DNA of 64,000 nucleotides from an uncultured Bacteroidales bacterium (GTDB lineage Bacteria > Bacteroidota > Bacteroidia > Bacteroidales > UBA932). Location: contig CABUIX010000001.1 of assembly GCA_902491795.1 (NCBI GenBank), positions 41,627 to 105,626 of the forward strand. Reading direction: 5' to 3'. Made by a program: the position numbers and the translations under genes. Each line of letters starts with the position of its first letter. Positions within the stretch are counted from its first letter, which is position 1. This document shows positions 54,689-64,000 of this stretch, one piece after another. The notes beneath the pieces are model-generated. The model made no database searches and had not been told where the DNA came from. It saw nothing but the letters and a program-made list of their open reading frames with translations.

Positions 54689-54756
54689 TCCCCCGAATAA
54701 CCGCAACCGCCGCACGATGCGCGGCAACCCGAACAGAAAAATCTCAAACCATATAC

Positions 54757-57588
54757 ATGAAACAAACCTTGACAGCACTTGCCCTGCTGCTGTCCGGCAC
54801 TCTGGCCGGGGCGGCGGGGACCATGCCGGACCAGCCTTTCGGATGGGCGGTTTCGGCGACCTTCACAACCGGCGACAACTACAATCTCGACGGCGGAGCA
54901 GACGGTAAGACAATCATCCTGCAGAGCAACGGCTTCGACATGCGCGAAGACATAATCAAGGCCGTAAAAGACTACGACACGATTGTCTTCGACGGGTCAC
55001 GCGGAGATTTCACCGTCTCACAGGCAATCAGGTTCCAGGGACTGTACGGGAAGACCTTTCTCGGAATCAACGGAGCCAGGATCTGCACCGGTTTTTCCGT
55101 GACTCCGGAAATCACTGCCATTCTTGACGCCAAAGGGGTCAAGGCAATGTCCGACCAGGGTGACGGCGGCGTGCTCTCCAACGGAGCCCGGGTAGCTGAA
55201 GAAAGGGAGCTCAACACCAGACAGGCACTCATAGACCTCACGGGCGACAGTTCCGAAAGATACCGCGACGCCGGCCTGTTCTCATTCAGCGGCTGCGAGA
55301 ACATCATCATACGCAACCTCGCACTTGTCGGACCGGGCCCGATAGACGTAGGAGGCGCCGACCTCCTGACCATTTCCAACGGGTCAACGCACTTCTGGGT
55401 CGACCACTGCAGCTTCACCGACGGGATGGACGGAAACTTCGACATCAACACACGCTCCGACTTCATCACGGTAAGCTGGTGCACCTTCAGCTATACCGAA
55501 AGAGCATATGACCACAAGGCTTCAAACCTTATAGGCAACAGCAACGACCCCACGAGACAGGGCGCAGACAACCTGAACATCACTTTCGCCTACTGCATCT
55601 GGGGCAAAGGCTGCGAAGTAAGGATGCCGGTGGTGACATTCGGAAAGGTGCACGTGCTCAACTGCCTGTACGACTGTGCCGGGAACTACGCACCGGCAGT
55701 CAACGCCAAGCATGAGGCTGAAATCCTGATTGAGGACTGCTTCTTCGAAAAGGGGGTCAAGAACATTTTCGAAGCCGACCAGGACGCTCTCGGGTGGCAG
55801 TTCAAAGACAACATTTTCCGCGAGAAATTCAAGCCGGAAGACAAAGGGACCGTCGAACTGCCCTACAGCTACAGCGCAATCCCGGCATCCCGCGTGCCGC
55901 GAACGCTAAAGGCCGAAAACGGAGCAGGCCCGACCCTCAACATCCCCGCACCTGAGTCCTCCGTCAGCTTCACGATACACCTGATCGGTGACTCCACGAT
56001 GGCCGACAAGGACATCAGCGGAGGCAACCCGGAACGCGGATGGGGCATGGTCTTCGAGAATTTCGTGGACGACAGCGTAAGGGTCATCAATTACGCCAAG
56101 AACGGCCGCAGCACCAAAAGTTTCATTGACGAAGGCCTCTGGGACAAGGTCAAGGCGAACATGCGCCCTGGGGACTACCTTTTCATCGAATTCGGGCACA
56201 ACGACCAGAAGGAGGGCAAGGAAAGCGTATATGCGCCGGCCTGGGGAGCCTATCAGGACAACCTCAGGATGTTCATCCGTACAGCCAGGGAACTTGGGGC
56301 CACCCCCGTGCTGCTCACTTCGGTCGCGCGCAGACATTTCACCGACGGAATACTTGACGAGGAGACTCTCGGCGACTATCCCGAGGCAATGAAGGCCGTC
56401 GCCAAGGAAACCGGGACGATGCTCATCGACATGGAAGCAGCGACCATCGCATGGCTCAAGGAAGCCGGAGACGAGGCCTCAAGGCAATACTTCATGTGGG
56501 TGGAGCCCGGCACCTGCGCCGCAATTCCGGAAGGCAGACAGGACAACACGCATTCGAACGCACGCGGAGCACGCAGAAACTGCGAGATAGTCTGCGATTC
56601 AATAAGGGCAAAGATTCCGGGAATCGCCGCGCACCTTGTCCGCTACGATTTCGTGGTTGACCAGGACGGCCGAGGAGACTTCATGACCCTGCAGGAGGCG
56701 ATAGACGCTGTCCCGGACTACCGGGGCAGAACCACCACCATCCTCGTCAAGCCCGGAATATACCGCGAAAGGATAATCATTCCGGCAAGCAAGAGCCGCC
56801 TCAGGATAAGCGGATGCGGAGCGGACAAAACGGTCATCACCTGGGACAATGCCGCCCGCAAGCGTTGGCCGGACTCGGAAGACGAGATGGGCACATTCGG
56901 AAGTGCCTCCGTGTTCATTGACGCAAGCGATGTCACCCTTGAGGACCTTTCAATCCGAAACGATGCGGGAAGCGGCGACATTGTCGGACAGGCTGTCGCA
57001 CTCTCCACGACAGGAGACCGCCTGTTCTTCAACCGCTGCCACTTCTTCGGCAACCAGGACACCATATATACAGGCGGCAAGTACAACGATGACGGCAAGT
57101 CCTGCCGCAGCTATTACCTCGACTGCCTGATTGAGGGCACGACCGATTTCATCTTCGGCCCCGGAGCCTGCGTGTTCGAAAACTGCGAGATACTCTCAAA
57201 GAAAAACAGCTACATCACGGCAGCCTCCACCCTTGAAGGCGAAGACTACGGCTACGTTTTCATACGCTGCAAACTGACGGCCGCCCCGGGAATCAACAAG
57301 GTCTATCTTGGACGCCCGTGGAGGGACTACGCGAAAGTTGTCTGGATAGACTGCGAGATGGGAAGCCACATTCGTCCCGAAGGCTGGCACAACTGGAGCC
57401 GCCCGGAGCGCGAAAAGACCGCATATTATGCGGAATATGGCTGCACGGGCCCAGGAGCGGACACCTCGGCACGCGTCGGATGGTCCCACCAGCTCACCGA
57501 AGAGCAGGCGGCAGAATACAGCTTCGAAAAGATAATGAGCGCCGAGCGTTACGGCAGCCTGTGGGATCCGTTCGGCACCCTGCAATAA
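54757..57588 (+). CDS. Trifunctional pectinase: pectate lyase PL1 + acetylesterase CE12 + pectin methylesterase CE8
   Basis: This 943-residue protein has a signal peptide ending near GAAG. Residues about 25-390 are a PL1 beta-helix ([41 protein letters not shown]). Residues about 400-625 are an SGNH/CE12 esterase with nucleophile S413 in GDSTMAD, N482 in GHNDQ and the D596/H599 pair in DNTHSN. Residues about 632-943 are a CE8 methylesterase with Q745 (QAVAL), D768 (QDTIY), D797 (DFIFG) and R853 (LGRPW). All three sets of catalytic residues are kept. It can remove methyl and acetyl groups and cut the galacturonan. GH95 and a reductase follow in the same operon. Confidence 0.92.
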   Translation: MKQTLTALALLLSGTLAGAAGTMPDQPFGWAVSATFTTGDNYNLDGGADGKTIILQSNGFDMREDIIKAVKDYDTIVFDGSRGDFTVSQAIRFQGLYGKTFLGINGARICTGFSVTPEITAILDAKGVKAMSDQGDGGVLSNGARVAEERELNTRQALIDLTGDSSERYRDAGLFSFSGCENIIIRNLALVGPGPIDVGGADLLTISNGSTHFWVDHCSFTDGMDGNFDINTRSDFITVSWCTFSYTERAYDHKASNLIGNSNDPTRQGADNLNITFAYCIWGKGCEVRMPVVTFGKVHVLNCLYDCAGNYAPAVNAKHEAEILIEDCFFEKGVKNIFEADQDALGWQFKDNIFREKFKPEDKGTVELPYSYSAIPASRVPRTLKAENGAGPTLNIPAPESSVSFTIHLIGDSTMADKDISGGNPERGWGMVFENFVDDSVRVINYAKNGRSTKSFIDEGLWDKVKANMRPGDYLFIEFGHNDQKEGKESVYAPAWGAYQDNLRMFIRTARELGATPVLLTSVARRHFTDGILDEETLGDYPEAMKAVAKETGTMLIDMEAATIAWLKEAGDEASRQYFMWVEPGTCAAIPEGRQDNTHSNARGARRNCEIVCDSIRAKIPGIAAHLVRYDFVVDQDGRGDFMTLQEAIDAVPDYRGRTTTILVKPGIYRERIIIPASKSRLRISGCGADKTVITWDNAARKRWPDSEDEMGTFGSASVFIDASDVTLEDLSIRNDAGSGDIVGQAVALSTTGDRLFFNRCHFFGNQDTIYTGGKYNDDGKSCRSYYLDCLIEGTTDFIFGPGACVFENCEILSKKNSYITAASTLEGEDYGYVFIRCKLTAAPGINKVYLGRPWRDYAKVVWIDCEMGSHIRPEGWHNWSRPEREKTAYYAEYGCTGPGADTSARVGWSHQLTEEQAAEYSFEKIMSAERYGSLWDPFGTLQ

Positions 57589-57604
57589 CCTGAAAACTGT
57601 CACG

Positions 57605-59995
57605 ATGAAAAAGACGACATTAGCAATTCTATGCGCCTCCGCCTTCTGTGCATGCATGAACGCACAGGAGAATATACTGAAATTCGCGCGTCCTGCCGCT
57701 TACTGGGAAGAAGCAATACCGGTAGGCAACGGCCGCATCGGAGCAATGGTCTATGGTGACCCCTTCTGCGAAGAACTGCAGCTGAACGAGGAAACCCTTT
57801 GGCAGGGATCTCCGTACAACAATCACAACCCGGAGGCTCTCGAGGCGCTGCCTATGATGCGCCAATTGATCTTCGAAGGAAAATTCGCCGAAGCCGACAG
57901 GCTGGGAAGCAGAAAGTTTCTTAGCCAGGTCGGAAACGAGATGGCATATCAGACCATAGGTTCCCTGAAAATCGAATACACGGACCGTAGGGCTGACAGA
58001 CGCGATCTCACGGCATATTCACGGAAGCTTGACATATCCAATGCAGTCGCGACGACTGAATACAGCGTTGGAAACACCAAATTCACCGAAGAGGTGTTCG
58101 CATCCTTCCCTGACCAACTGATCATAGTGCGGATTGCAGCCGACAAGAACGGGGCAATCAACTGCAACCTGTCATTCACCACACCAATGCCCGATCCTTC
58201 CTTAAGCATCACCCGGGACGGGCTGCTGCGGCTTGAAGGGATGAACAGTCCCTCCGACTTTTTTCCCGGGAAGATACACTATGTTGCGGATCTAAAAGCT
58301 GACTCGCCGGACGGAAGCATTGTCCCGAACGGAAGCATAATTGAGGTACGGAACGCCAGCGAACTTGTCCTGCACGTGGCAATGGCCACGAATTTCGTGA
58401 ACTTCAGGGACATTTCGGGCAACCCATATGAGCGCAATGCGGAGTATATGCGCAATGCGGACCGAAACTATGAGGAAGCAAAGGCAGCACATGTCTCATA
58501 CTACCGCAACCAGTTCGACAGGGTCACACTGGATCTTGGGCACACGGATCTCGCTGACCTGCCGATCGAAGCCAGACTGTTCAATTTCAAGAATACATGG
58601 GATCCTGACCTGATTGCAACCTATTTCCAATTCGGACGCTACCTGCTGATTTCCAGTTCGCAGCCAGGATGTCAGCCGGCAAATCTCCAGGGAATATGGA
58701 ATCCATATACAATGCCGCCATGGAACGGCAACTACACCACCAATATCAATGTGGAGATGAACTATTGGCCCGCAGAAGTCACAAATCTTGCCGAACTTCA
58801 CGAGCCGCTGCTCGAAATGGTCAAGGACCTGAGCATCAGCGGACAGCAGACGGCCCGGGAGATGTACGGATGCCGAGGATGGGCACTGCACCACAACACT
58901 GACCTGTGGCGGTGTACCGGAGCAGTGGACCGTGCCTACTGCGGAATATGGCCGACATGCGGTGCATGGCTTTGCCACCATCTATGGGACAAATACCTGT
59001 TCAATCAGGACATCGGGTATCTCGCCGAGGTATATCCTATCATGAAAGGAGCAAGCGAATTTTTCGTGGATTTCCTCGTTGAAGATCCAAATACCGGATA
59101 CCTCGTGGCCGCACCGTCCAACTCTCCGGAAAACGGGCCCAAAGGCAAAGGAGGCAACCTGCATGCAGGAGTAACCATGGACAATGAGATGATACGCGAC
59201 CTCATGTCCAACACCATTGCGGCAGCCGGACTGCTTGGAGGCCTCGACAAGGCGTTCTGCGACACCCTTGAGCATATCCGCGGGAGACTCACGCCCCTAA
59301 GGATAGGACAATACGGGCAGATCCAGGAATGGGCCCAGGACTGGGATGACCCCAATGACCATCACCGCCACATCTCACACCTCTGGGGCCTTTATCCGGG
59401 AACCGAAATTTCACCATACCGCACTCCTGAATTGTTCGAGGCTGCACGCAACACCCTGATCCAGAGAAGCGACGAATCCACAGGATGGTCAATGGGCTGG
59501 AAAGTCTGCTTTTGGGCAAGGATGCTCGACGGGGACCACGCATTCAAACTCATAAAAGACCAGCTGAGCTATGTAAGTCCCGTAGTGCGCAGCGGCCAGG
59601 CAGGAGGAACCTATCCAAACCTGTTCGACGCGCACCCGCCATTCCAGATTGACGGTAATTTCGGATGCACAGCAGGCATAGCGGAAATGCTGCTCCAAAG
59701 CCATGACGGAACAGTCCATCTGCTGCCGGCACTGCCTTCGCAATGGAAGGAAGGCTCGGTCAGCGGTCTCAGGGCCCGCGGAAACTTCGAACTTACGCAA
59801 ATGAACTGGAAAGACGGTGCTCTTGTGAGTGCCGAAATACGTTCAGGGTCCGGAAACGTTCTCAGGGTGAGATGTTCAACCGAACTTAGGGGACTGAAAC
59901 CCTCAGAGAAAGGTTCTGACGGCACCTTGGTATATGAAATCCCAACATCCCCAGGACAGACCATAATGCTCAAAAGCAGAAATGCGGCTAAGTGA
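57605..59995 (+). CDS. GH95 family glycoside hydrolase (alpha-L-fucosidase / alpha-L-galactosidase)
   Basis: This 796-residue protein has an N-terminal signal with a cysteine-rich end (CASAFCAC), possibly a lipoprotein. GH95 marks are [27 protein letters not shown], the central [47 protein letters not shown] and [17 protein letters not shown]. It removes alpha-1,2-linked L-fucose or L-galactose, sugars found on xyloglucan and rhamnogalacturonan II side chains. It lies 16 bases after the triple-domain pectinase, so it is probably co-transcribed. Confidence 0.94.
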   Translation: MKKTTLAILCASAFCACMNAQENILKFARPAAYWEEAIPVGNGRIGAMVYGDPFCEELQLNEETLWQGSPYNNHNPEALEALPMMRQLIFEGKFAEADRLGSRKFLSQVGNEMAYQTIGSLKIEYTDRRADRRDLTAYSRKLDISNAVATTEYSVGNTKFTEEVFASFPDQLIIVRIAADKNGAINCNLSFTTPMPDPSLSITRDGLLRLEGMNSPSDFFPGKIHYVADLKADSPDGSIVPNGSIIEVRNASELVLHVAMATNFVNFRDISGNPYERNAEYMRNADRNYEEAKAAHVSYYRNQFDRVTLDLGHTDLADLPIEARLFNFKNTWDPDLIATYFQFGRYLLISSSQPGCQPANLQGIWNPYTMPPWNGNYTTNINVEMNYWPAEVTNLAELHEPLLEMVKDLSISGQQTAREMYGCRGWALHHNTDLWRCTGAVDRAYCGIWPTCGAWLCHHLWDKYLFNQDIGYLAEVYPIMKGASEFFVDFLVEDPNTGYLVAAPSNSPENGPKGKGGNLHAGVTMDNEMIRDLMSNTIAAAGLLGGLDKAFCDTLEHIRGRLTPLRIGQYGQIQEWAQDWDDPNDHHRHISHLWGLYPGTEISPYRTPELFEAARNTLIQRSDESTGWSMGWKVCFWARMLDGDHAFKLIKDQLSYVSPVVRSGQAGGTYPNLFDAHPPFQIDGNFGCTAGIAEMLLQSHDGTVHLLPALPSQWKEGSVSGLRARGNFELTQMNWKDGALVSAEIRSGSGNVLRVRCSTELRGLKPSEKGSDGTLVYEIPTSPGQTIMLKSRNAAK

Positions 59996-60008
59996 ACGCA
60001 AAGAAAGA

Positions 60009-60596
60009 ATGAAGACAATGCAGAAACTGATTGTGATTGATGCCTGCATGCGTGACAGAGAATCGCGCACCAGAAGAATTCTTGAGCCCCTGGTTGAAGA
60101 ATTGTCCAAAAGATATGAAATCGAGACCATCGTGCTGGACGGCGAAGACTATCAGGCCGTAGGGCGCAAGGTGCTCGCAGAACGGAACAGCGGACATGTA
60201 CCCGAAGAAATTGTCCGGCAGGCACGGGAAATTGCAGCCGCCGACAGAATGGTGATTGCAGCCCCGTTCTGGGACATGAGTTTCCCTGCCATACTCAAGG
60301 TGTTCATAGAGAACATGTCCCTTTTCAACATAACTTTCAGGGATACGGGGAGCTCTTTCGAGGGACTTTGCCGATGCGAGAAACTGCTGTATGTCACCAC
60401 CAGGGGCATGAACGTGCATACCGGGGACCCGCTTGACAGCGTAACTCCCTACCTCAAGGCCCTGAGCGCCCTATGGGGACTCGGAGAGGTTTTGACCGTG
60501 GCCGCGGAAAATCTCGATTTCAGCACTCCGGACGAAACCGAAGGCAAAATAAAGGCCGCAATAGAAGAAGGGCTCGCGATCTGTCGTAACTTCTGA
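60009..60596 (+). CDS. NAD(P)H-dependent FMN oxidoreductase (flavodoxin-like fold, AzoR type)
   Basis: The protein is 195 residues from the ATG at 60009; an ATG at 59982 would overlap GH95 and is less likely. The N-terminal KLIVIDACMRDRESRTRRILEP is the flavin phosphate-binding region, and PFWDMSFPAILKVFIENM matches the AzoR/NQO core. Family members reduce quinones or azo compounds with NAD(P)H. The link to pectin use is not obvious, and it may simply share the transcript. Confidence 0.75.
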   Translation: MKTMQKLIVIDACMRDRESRTRRILEPLVEELSKRYEIETIVLDGEDYQAVGRKVLAERNSGHVPEEIVRQAREIAAADRMVIAAPFWDMSFPAILKVFIENMSLFNITFRDTGSSFEGLCRCEKLLYVTTRGMNVHTGDPLDSVTPYLKALSALWGLGEVLTVAAENLDFSTPDETEGKIKAAIEEGLAICRNF

Positions 60597-60663
60597 CGCG
60601 CTCATCACGTTCCGGAGCTCCCCGGTCCGAAATCAAAAATTACAATCTTACCCGGATTTTTAT

Positions 60664-60671
60664 TAAATTTG
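60664..60671 (+). promoter_or_regulatory. -7 box of the kdgK-kdgA-exuT operon
   Basis: TAAATTTG, 26 bases before the kdgK ATG, within TAAATTTGCAGG, the same 12 bases found before kduD. No -33 match was seen at 19 bases. Confidence 0.5.
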
Positions 60672-60697
60672 CAGGTTAATACAAATTATCACTGTCT

Positions 60698-61738
60698 ATG
60701 GCCAAAGTAATCACATTCGGAGAAATTATGCTCCGCCTGTCTACCCCCGGATATCTGAGGTTCAGCCAGGCAAAACAGTATGACGCCACATTCGGAGGAG
60801 GAGAAGCGAACGTCGCGGTATCCCTCGCAAACTACGGAATCGACGTGAAGTTCGTCACAAGACTTCCTCAAAACGATATCGCCAGGGCCTGCGTAAAAGA
60901 CCTTCGCTCATACGGGATAGACACTTCCGACATTGTCTATGGAGGTGACCGGCTCGGAATATACTTTCTTGAGACCGGAGCCGTGGCAAGACCCAGCAAG
61001 GTAGTGTACGACCGTGCCAATTCGTCCATCGCAACCATCAAGTCAGGCGACATTGACTGGGAAAAAGTTTTCGAAGGTGCCGACTGGTTCCACTGGACAG
61101 GCATCACCCCGGCAATCAGCCAGGGTGCCGCAGATGTGTGCCTTGAGGCCGTCAAGGCTGCAAACAGGCTCGGGATCACCGTCTCTTGCGACCTCAACTA
61201 CCGCAAGAACCTCTGGAAGTACGGAAAGACCGCCTCTGAAGTAATGCCGGCCCTCGTTGAAGGATGTGACGTGATTCTCGGCAACGAGGAAGACGCCGAC
61301 AAGGTCTTCGGCATCAAGCCTGAAGGCTTCGACGTGACCGCTACCGGAGGAGAAATCGACCAGAAGAGGTTCCAGAGCGTCGGAGAGCAGCTGATGAAGA
61401 GATTCCCGAAAGCAAAGAAAGTCATTATCACCCTTCGCGGATCCATCAACGCAAACCACAACACCTGGGGAGGCGTTCTCTGGGACGGAAAGACTCTCTA
61501 CCAGTCTCCCCGCTATGACATCACCCACATCGTTGACCGTGTCGGCGGCGGAGATTCATTCATGGGCGGACTCATCTACGGACTTCTCACCTACAAGGGC
61601 GACGACCAGAAAGCCCTCAATTTCGCAGTTGCAGCCTCATGCCTCAAGCATACCATCTTCGGTGACTTCAACCAGGTTACCGTGACAGAGGTCGAGAACC
61701 TCATGAAAGGCGACGCATCAGGAAGAGTTTCAAGATAA
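60698..61738 (+). CDS. kdgK: 2-dehydro-3-deoxygluconokinase (PfkB family)
   Basis: This 346-residue sugar kinase phosphorylates 2-keto-3-deoxygluconate. The N-terminal ITFGEIMLRLS and FGGGEANVAVSLA and the ATP-site catalytic motif VGGGDSFMGG mark the PfkB fold. It opens a three-gene unit with the aldolase and a transporter. Its product is cleaved by the next gene's enzyme. Confidence 0.94.
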   Translation: MAKVITFGEIMLRLSTPGYLRFSQAKQYDATFGGGEANVAVSLANYGIDVKFVTRLPQNDIARACVKDLRSYGIDTSDIVYGGDRLGIYFLETGAVARPSKVVYDRANSSIATIKSGDIDWEKVFEGADWFHWTGITPAISQGAADVCLEAVKAANRLGITVSCDLNYRKNLWKYGKTASEVMPALVEGCDVILGNEEDADKVFGIKPEGFDVTATGGEIDQKRFQSVGEQLMKRFPKAKKVIITLRGSINANHNTWGGVLWDGKTLYQSPRYDITHIVDRVGGGDSFMGGLIYGLLTYKGDDQKALNFAVAASCLKHTIFGDFNQVTVTEVENLMKGDASGRVSR

Positions 61739-61750
61739 AAACCAATCATC

Positions 61751-62419
61751 ATGGCAAAATACAACAAGCTGCAGGTCATTCAGACCTTCATTGAAACCGG
61801 GATTGTCCCCGTATTCTACAATGCTGACGTAGAAATCAGCAAAAATGTTGTCAGAGCCTGCTATGAAGGCGGCATCCGCGCCTTCGAGTTCACCAACCGC
61901 GGCGATTTCGCACAGGAGGTGTTTGCAGAGCTCGTAAAATATGCGAACAAGGAACTTCCGGGTATGATCATGGGCGTAGGCTCAGTCGTTGATCCAGCCA
62001 CCGCTGCACTCTACATCCAGCTCGGCGCCAATTTCGTCGTAGGCCCCATATTCAACCCCGCCGTTGCGCCTGTATGCAACCGCAGGCTCATCCCCTACTC
62101 TCCGGGATGCGGATCAGTGAGTGAAGTGAGCGCGGCCCAGGAAGCCGGATGCGACGTCTGCAAGGTCTTCCCCGGAGATGTGCTTGGCCCCGCATTCGTA
62201 AAGGATCTCCGCGGACCGATGCCCTGGAGCCAGATCATGGTTACCGGCGGCGTAAAGCCGGAGAAGAGCAACCTCGAGGCCTGGTTCAAGGCAGGAGCGA
62301 CCTGCGTCGGGATGGGATCAAACCTCTTCCCCAAGGATGCAATCGCTGCAAAGGACTGGTCCAGGATCACGGCTCTCTGCAGGGAAGCAATCGAGACAGT
62401 AAAACAAGTTAAACAATAA
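61751..62419 (+). CDS. kdgA: KDPG/KHG aldolase (bifunctional 4-hydroxy-2-oxoglutarate / KDPG aldolase)
   Basis: This 222-residue class I aldolase cleaves 2-keto-3-deoxy-6-phosphogluconate to pyruvate and glyceraldehyde-3-phosphate. The Schiff-base lysine is K138 in CKVFPG, and the catalytic glutamate is E46 in [16 protein letters not shown] and TGGV complete the family pattern. It starts 12 bases after kdgK and completes the pectin-to-central-metabolism route. Confidence 0.94.
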   Translation: MAKYNKLQVIQTFIETGIVPVFYNADVEISKNVVRACYEGGIRAFEFTNRGDFAQEVFAELVKYANKELPGMIMGVGSVVDPATAALYIQLGANFVVGPIFNPAVAPVCNRRLIPYSPGCGSVSEVSAAQEAGCDVCKVFPGDVLGPAFVKDLRGPMPWSQIMVTGGVKPEKSNLEAWFKAGATCVGMGSNLFPKDAIAAKDWSRITALCREAIETVKQVKQ

Positions 62420-62428
62420 AAAACCACT

Positions 62429-63904
62429 ATGTCGACACAGAAAAAACTGATGACCAACTGGCGCTGGTGGATGGTGGTGCTGCTTTTCATAGCCACCACC
62501 GTCAACTACATGGACCGCCAGGTACTCTCACTCACATGGAAAGACTTCATTGCCCCCGAGTTCCACTGGACAGACAATGACTACGGCACGATCACGGCAT
62601 TGTTCTCGATCATCTATGCCGTCTGCATGCTTTTCGCAGGCAAGTTCGTGGACTGGATGGGCACCAAGAAAGGATATCTCTGGGCAATAGGAATTTGGTC
62701 TACCGGCGCCTGTCTTCACGCAGTCTGCGGCTGGGCCACCTGCCACATTCAGGGATTTGACTCGATTGAGGCAATGTATGCGGTCGAAAACGGAACAGCG
62801 GCAGCCCTGGCAATTTCCACCACCAGCGTATGGCTGTTCATAGCCGCCCGCGCCGTGCTTGCCCTCGGTGAGGCCGGAAACTTCCCTGCCGCCATCAAGA
62901 CCACGGCAGAGTATTTCCCCAAGAAGGACCGCGCATTCGCGACTTCAATCTTTAACTCCGGAGCATCCGTCGGAGCCCTCATCGCGCCTGCGACAATTCC
63001 CCTTCTCGCACAGTACTTCAAGGACAAGGGAGTCGGCGGAGGCTGGGAAATGGCTTTCATCATCATCGGAGCAATAGGCTACATCTGGATGGGATTCTGG
63101 ATGTTCATGTACAGCAAGCCCGAAAAGAGCAAGCATGTCAATGAAGCCGAGCTCGCATACATCCACCAGGACGACGACAAGGAAGAAGAGGCAAAGGCCA
63201 AGGAAGCCGCAAAGGACGAGAAGCAGATATCCCTATGGAAGTGCTTCAGTTTCAAGCAGACATGGTCTTTCATCGTCGGAAAGTTCTTCACCGACGGTGT
63301 GTGGTGGTTCTTCCTGTTCTGGGCGCCGGCATATTTCTCCGACCAGTTCGGCTACACCTCGTCATCAAAGATGGGAGTAATCCTGATCACGGCGCTGTAT
63401 GCGATTGTGACGGTGCTCTCGATCTTCGGCGGGTACCTTCCTCGTATATTCGTTGACAAGAAGGGCATGAATCCCTACAACGGACGAATGCTCGCAATGC
63501 TGCTCTTCGCGTTCTTCCCCCTGTTCGCCCTGTTCGCTCAGCCCATGGGTGTTCATTCCGCATGGTGGCCGGCAATCTTCATAGGCCTGGCCGGAGCAGG
63601 ACATCAGGCATGGTCCGCCAACCTGTTCAGCACCATCGGTGACATGTTCCCCAAGAGTGCCGTCGCAACCATCACCGGAATCGGAGGAATGGCTGGCGGT
63701 ATCGGCTCCTTCTTCATCCAGAAGGCCGCGGGCATGCTCTTCACCAAGACTGACCAGCTCGGATCAGCATTCACATTCCTCGGATTTGAAGGAAAGGAAG
63801 GCGGCTACTTCATCATGTTCTGCTTCTGCGGAATCGCATACGTGCTCGCATGGAGCATCATGAAGGCCCTCGTACCGAAGTACAAGCCCATCGTGGTGAA
63901 ATAA
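62429..63904 (+). CDS. exuT: MFS hexuronate transporter (ExuT-like, ACS family)
   Basis: This 491-residue protein has about 12 transmembrane segments. The N-terminal TTVNYMDRQVLSLTWKDF and ALGEAGNFPAAIKTTAEYFPKKDRA belong to the anion:cation symporter branch that includes ExuT. A charged central loop (DDDKEEEAKAKEAAKDEK) separates the two halves. It likely imports galacturonate or glucuronate across the inner membrane. It is the last gene of the operon, 46 bases before an IS-like end. Confidence 0.9.
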   Translation: MSTQKKLMTNWRWWMVVLLFIATTVNYMDRQVLSLTWKDFIAPEFHWTDNDYGTITALFSIIYAVCMLFAGKFVDWMGTKKGYLWAIGIWSTGACLHAVCGWATCHIQGFDSIEAMYAVENGTAAALAISTTSVWLFIAARAVLALGEAGNFPAAIKTTAEYFPKKDRAFATSIFNSGASVGALIAPATIPLLAQYFKDKGVGGGWEMAFIIIGAIGYIWMGFWMFMYSKPEKSKHVNEAELAYIHQDDDKEEEAKAKEAAKDEKQISLWKCFSFKQTWSFIVGKFFTDGVWWFFLFWAPAYFSDQFGYTSSSKMGVILITALYAIVTVLSIFGGYLPRIFVDKKGMNPYNGRMLAMLLFAFFPLFALFAQPMGVHSAWWPAIFIGLAGAGHQAWSANLFSTIGDMFPKSAVATITGIGGMAGGIGSFFIQKAAGMLFTKTDQLGSAFTFLGFEGKEGGYFIMFCFCGIAYVLAWSIMKALVPKYKPIVVK

Positions 63905-63950
63905 CAGTCATCGGATACGTCTTTGAAAAGAGCCCGGTCCCACAGTGATG

Positions 63951-64000
63951 TGACCCCCAAAAGTTGGACGGTTTAACATTATATTTAAGAGGCGGACTTT
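63951..64000 (+). mobile_element. Left end of an IS3-type insertion sequence (truncated by the window edge)
   Basis: TGACCCCCAAAAGTTGGAC at 63951-63969 resembles the terminal inverted repeats of IS3-family elements in Bacteroidetes (TGACCCC...AAAAGTT). The transposase would lie to the right, outside the window, so neither the other end nor a target-site repeat can be checked. Confidence 0.55.

Noticed and set aside
1..64000. CRISPR arrays, rRNA genes or prophage genes
   Set aside because: No regularly spaced direct repeats, no rRNA signature and no phage structural genes were seen in the window.

Overview
The window comes from a member of the Bacteroidales, though I cannot name the genus. 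Three things point there: promoters with the Bacteroidetes-type -7 box TAnnTTTG (several TATCTTTG, TATATTTG and TAAATTTG copies), a run of fimbrillin-type lipoproteins, and a gut-type pectin utilisation region. Most genes start on ATG without a clear Shine-Dalgarno sequence, and many genes within operons overlap by 4 bases (ATGA).

Layout. Positions 1-4300 hold the end of a beta-helix protein, a large AsmA-like protein (minus strand) and tRNA-His. Positions 4377-6158 encode a carboxyltransferase of the pyruvate/oxaloacetate type. Positions 6260-19772 are a type V fimbria-like operon: a DUF3575-type outer-membrane protein interrupted by a -1 frameshift, then eight consecutive lipoproteins (a DUF5119-like protein, five fimbrillin-like proteins and two large tip-adhesin-like proteins). 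A MATE transporter is convergent to it. Positions 21460-36542 carry a complete dcw cluster, mraZ-rsmH-ftsL-ftsI-murE-mraY-murD-ftsW-murG-murC-ftsQ-ftsA-ftsZ, followed by gltX.

Positions 38395-63904 are a pectin/pectic glycan region. The minus-strand operon is GH28 polygalacturonase, GH105 hydrolase, rpiB, truB. The plus-strand units are kduD-kduI-DUF4861; GH43-uxaC-yhcH-GH115; a membrane-bound AraC-type regulator; a PL1-CE12-CE8 triple fusion with GH95 and a flavodoxin-fold reductase; and kdgK-kdgA-exuT. kdgF lies on the minus strand, tail-to-tail with the regulator. Together these genes can demethylate, deacetylate and cut homogalacturonan, hydrolyse unsaturated oligouronides, convert unsaturated uronate through KdgF, KduI and KduD to 2-keto-3-deoxygluconate, and then phosphorylate and cleave it with KdgK and KdgA. 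No SusC/SusD pair is present. UxaC is present without UxaA or UxaB. The window ends in what looks like the left end of an IS3-type element.

Most notable: the PL1-CE12-CE8 trifunctional enzyme; a beta-propeller sensor joined directly to an AraC domain with no kinase or receiver; two apparent -1 frameshifts in the fimbrial operon, one on an A AAA AAG heptamer; a candidate structured small RNA at 51155-51327; a carrier domain lacking its biotinyl lysine; and an unusual MurC motif.
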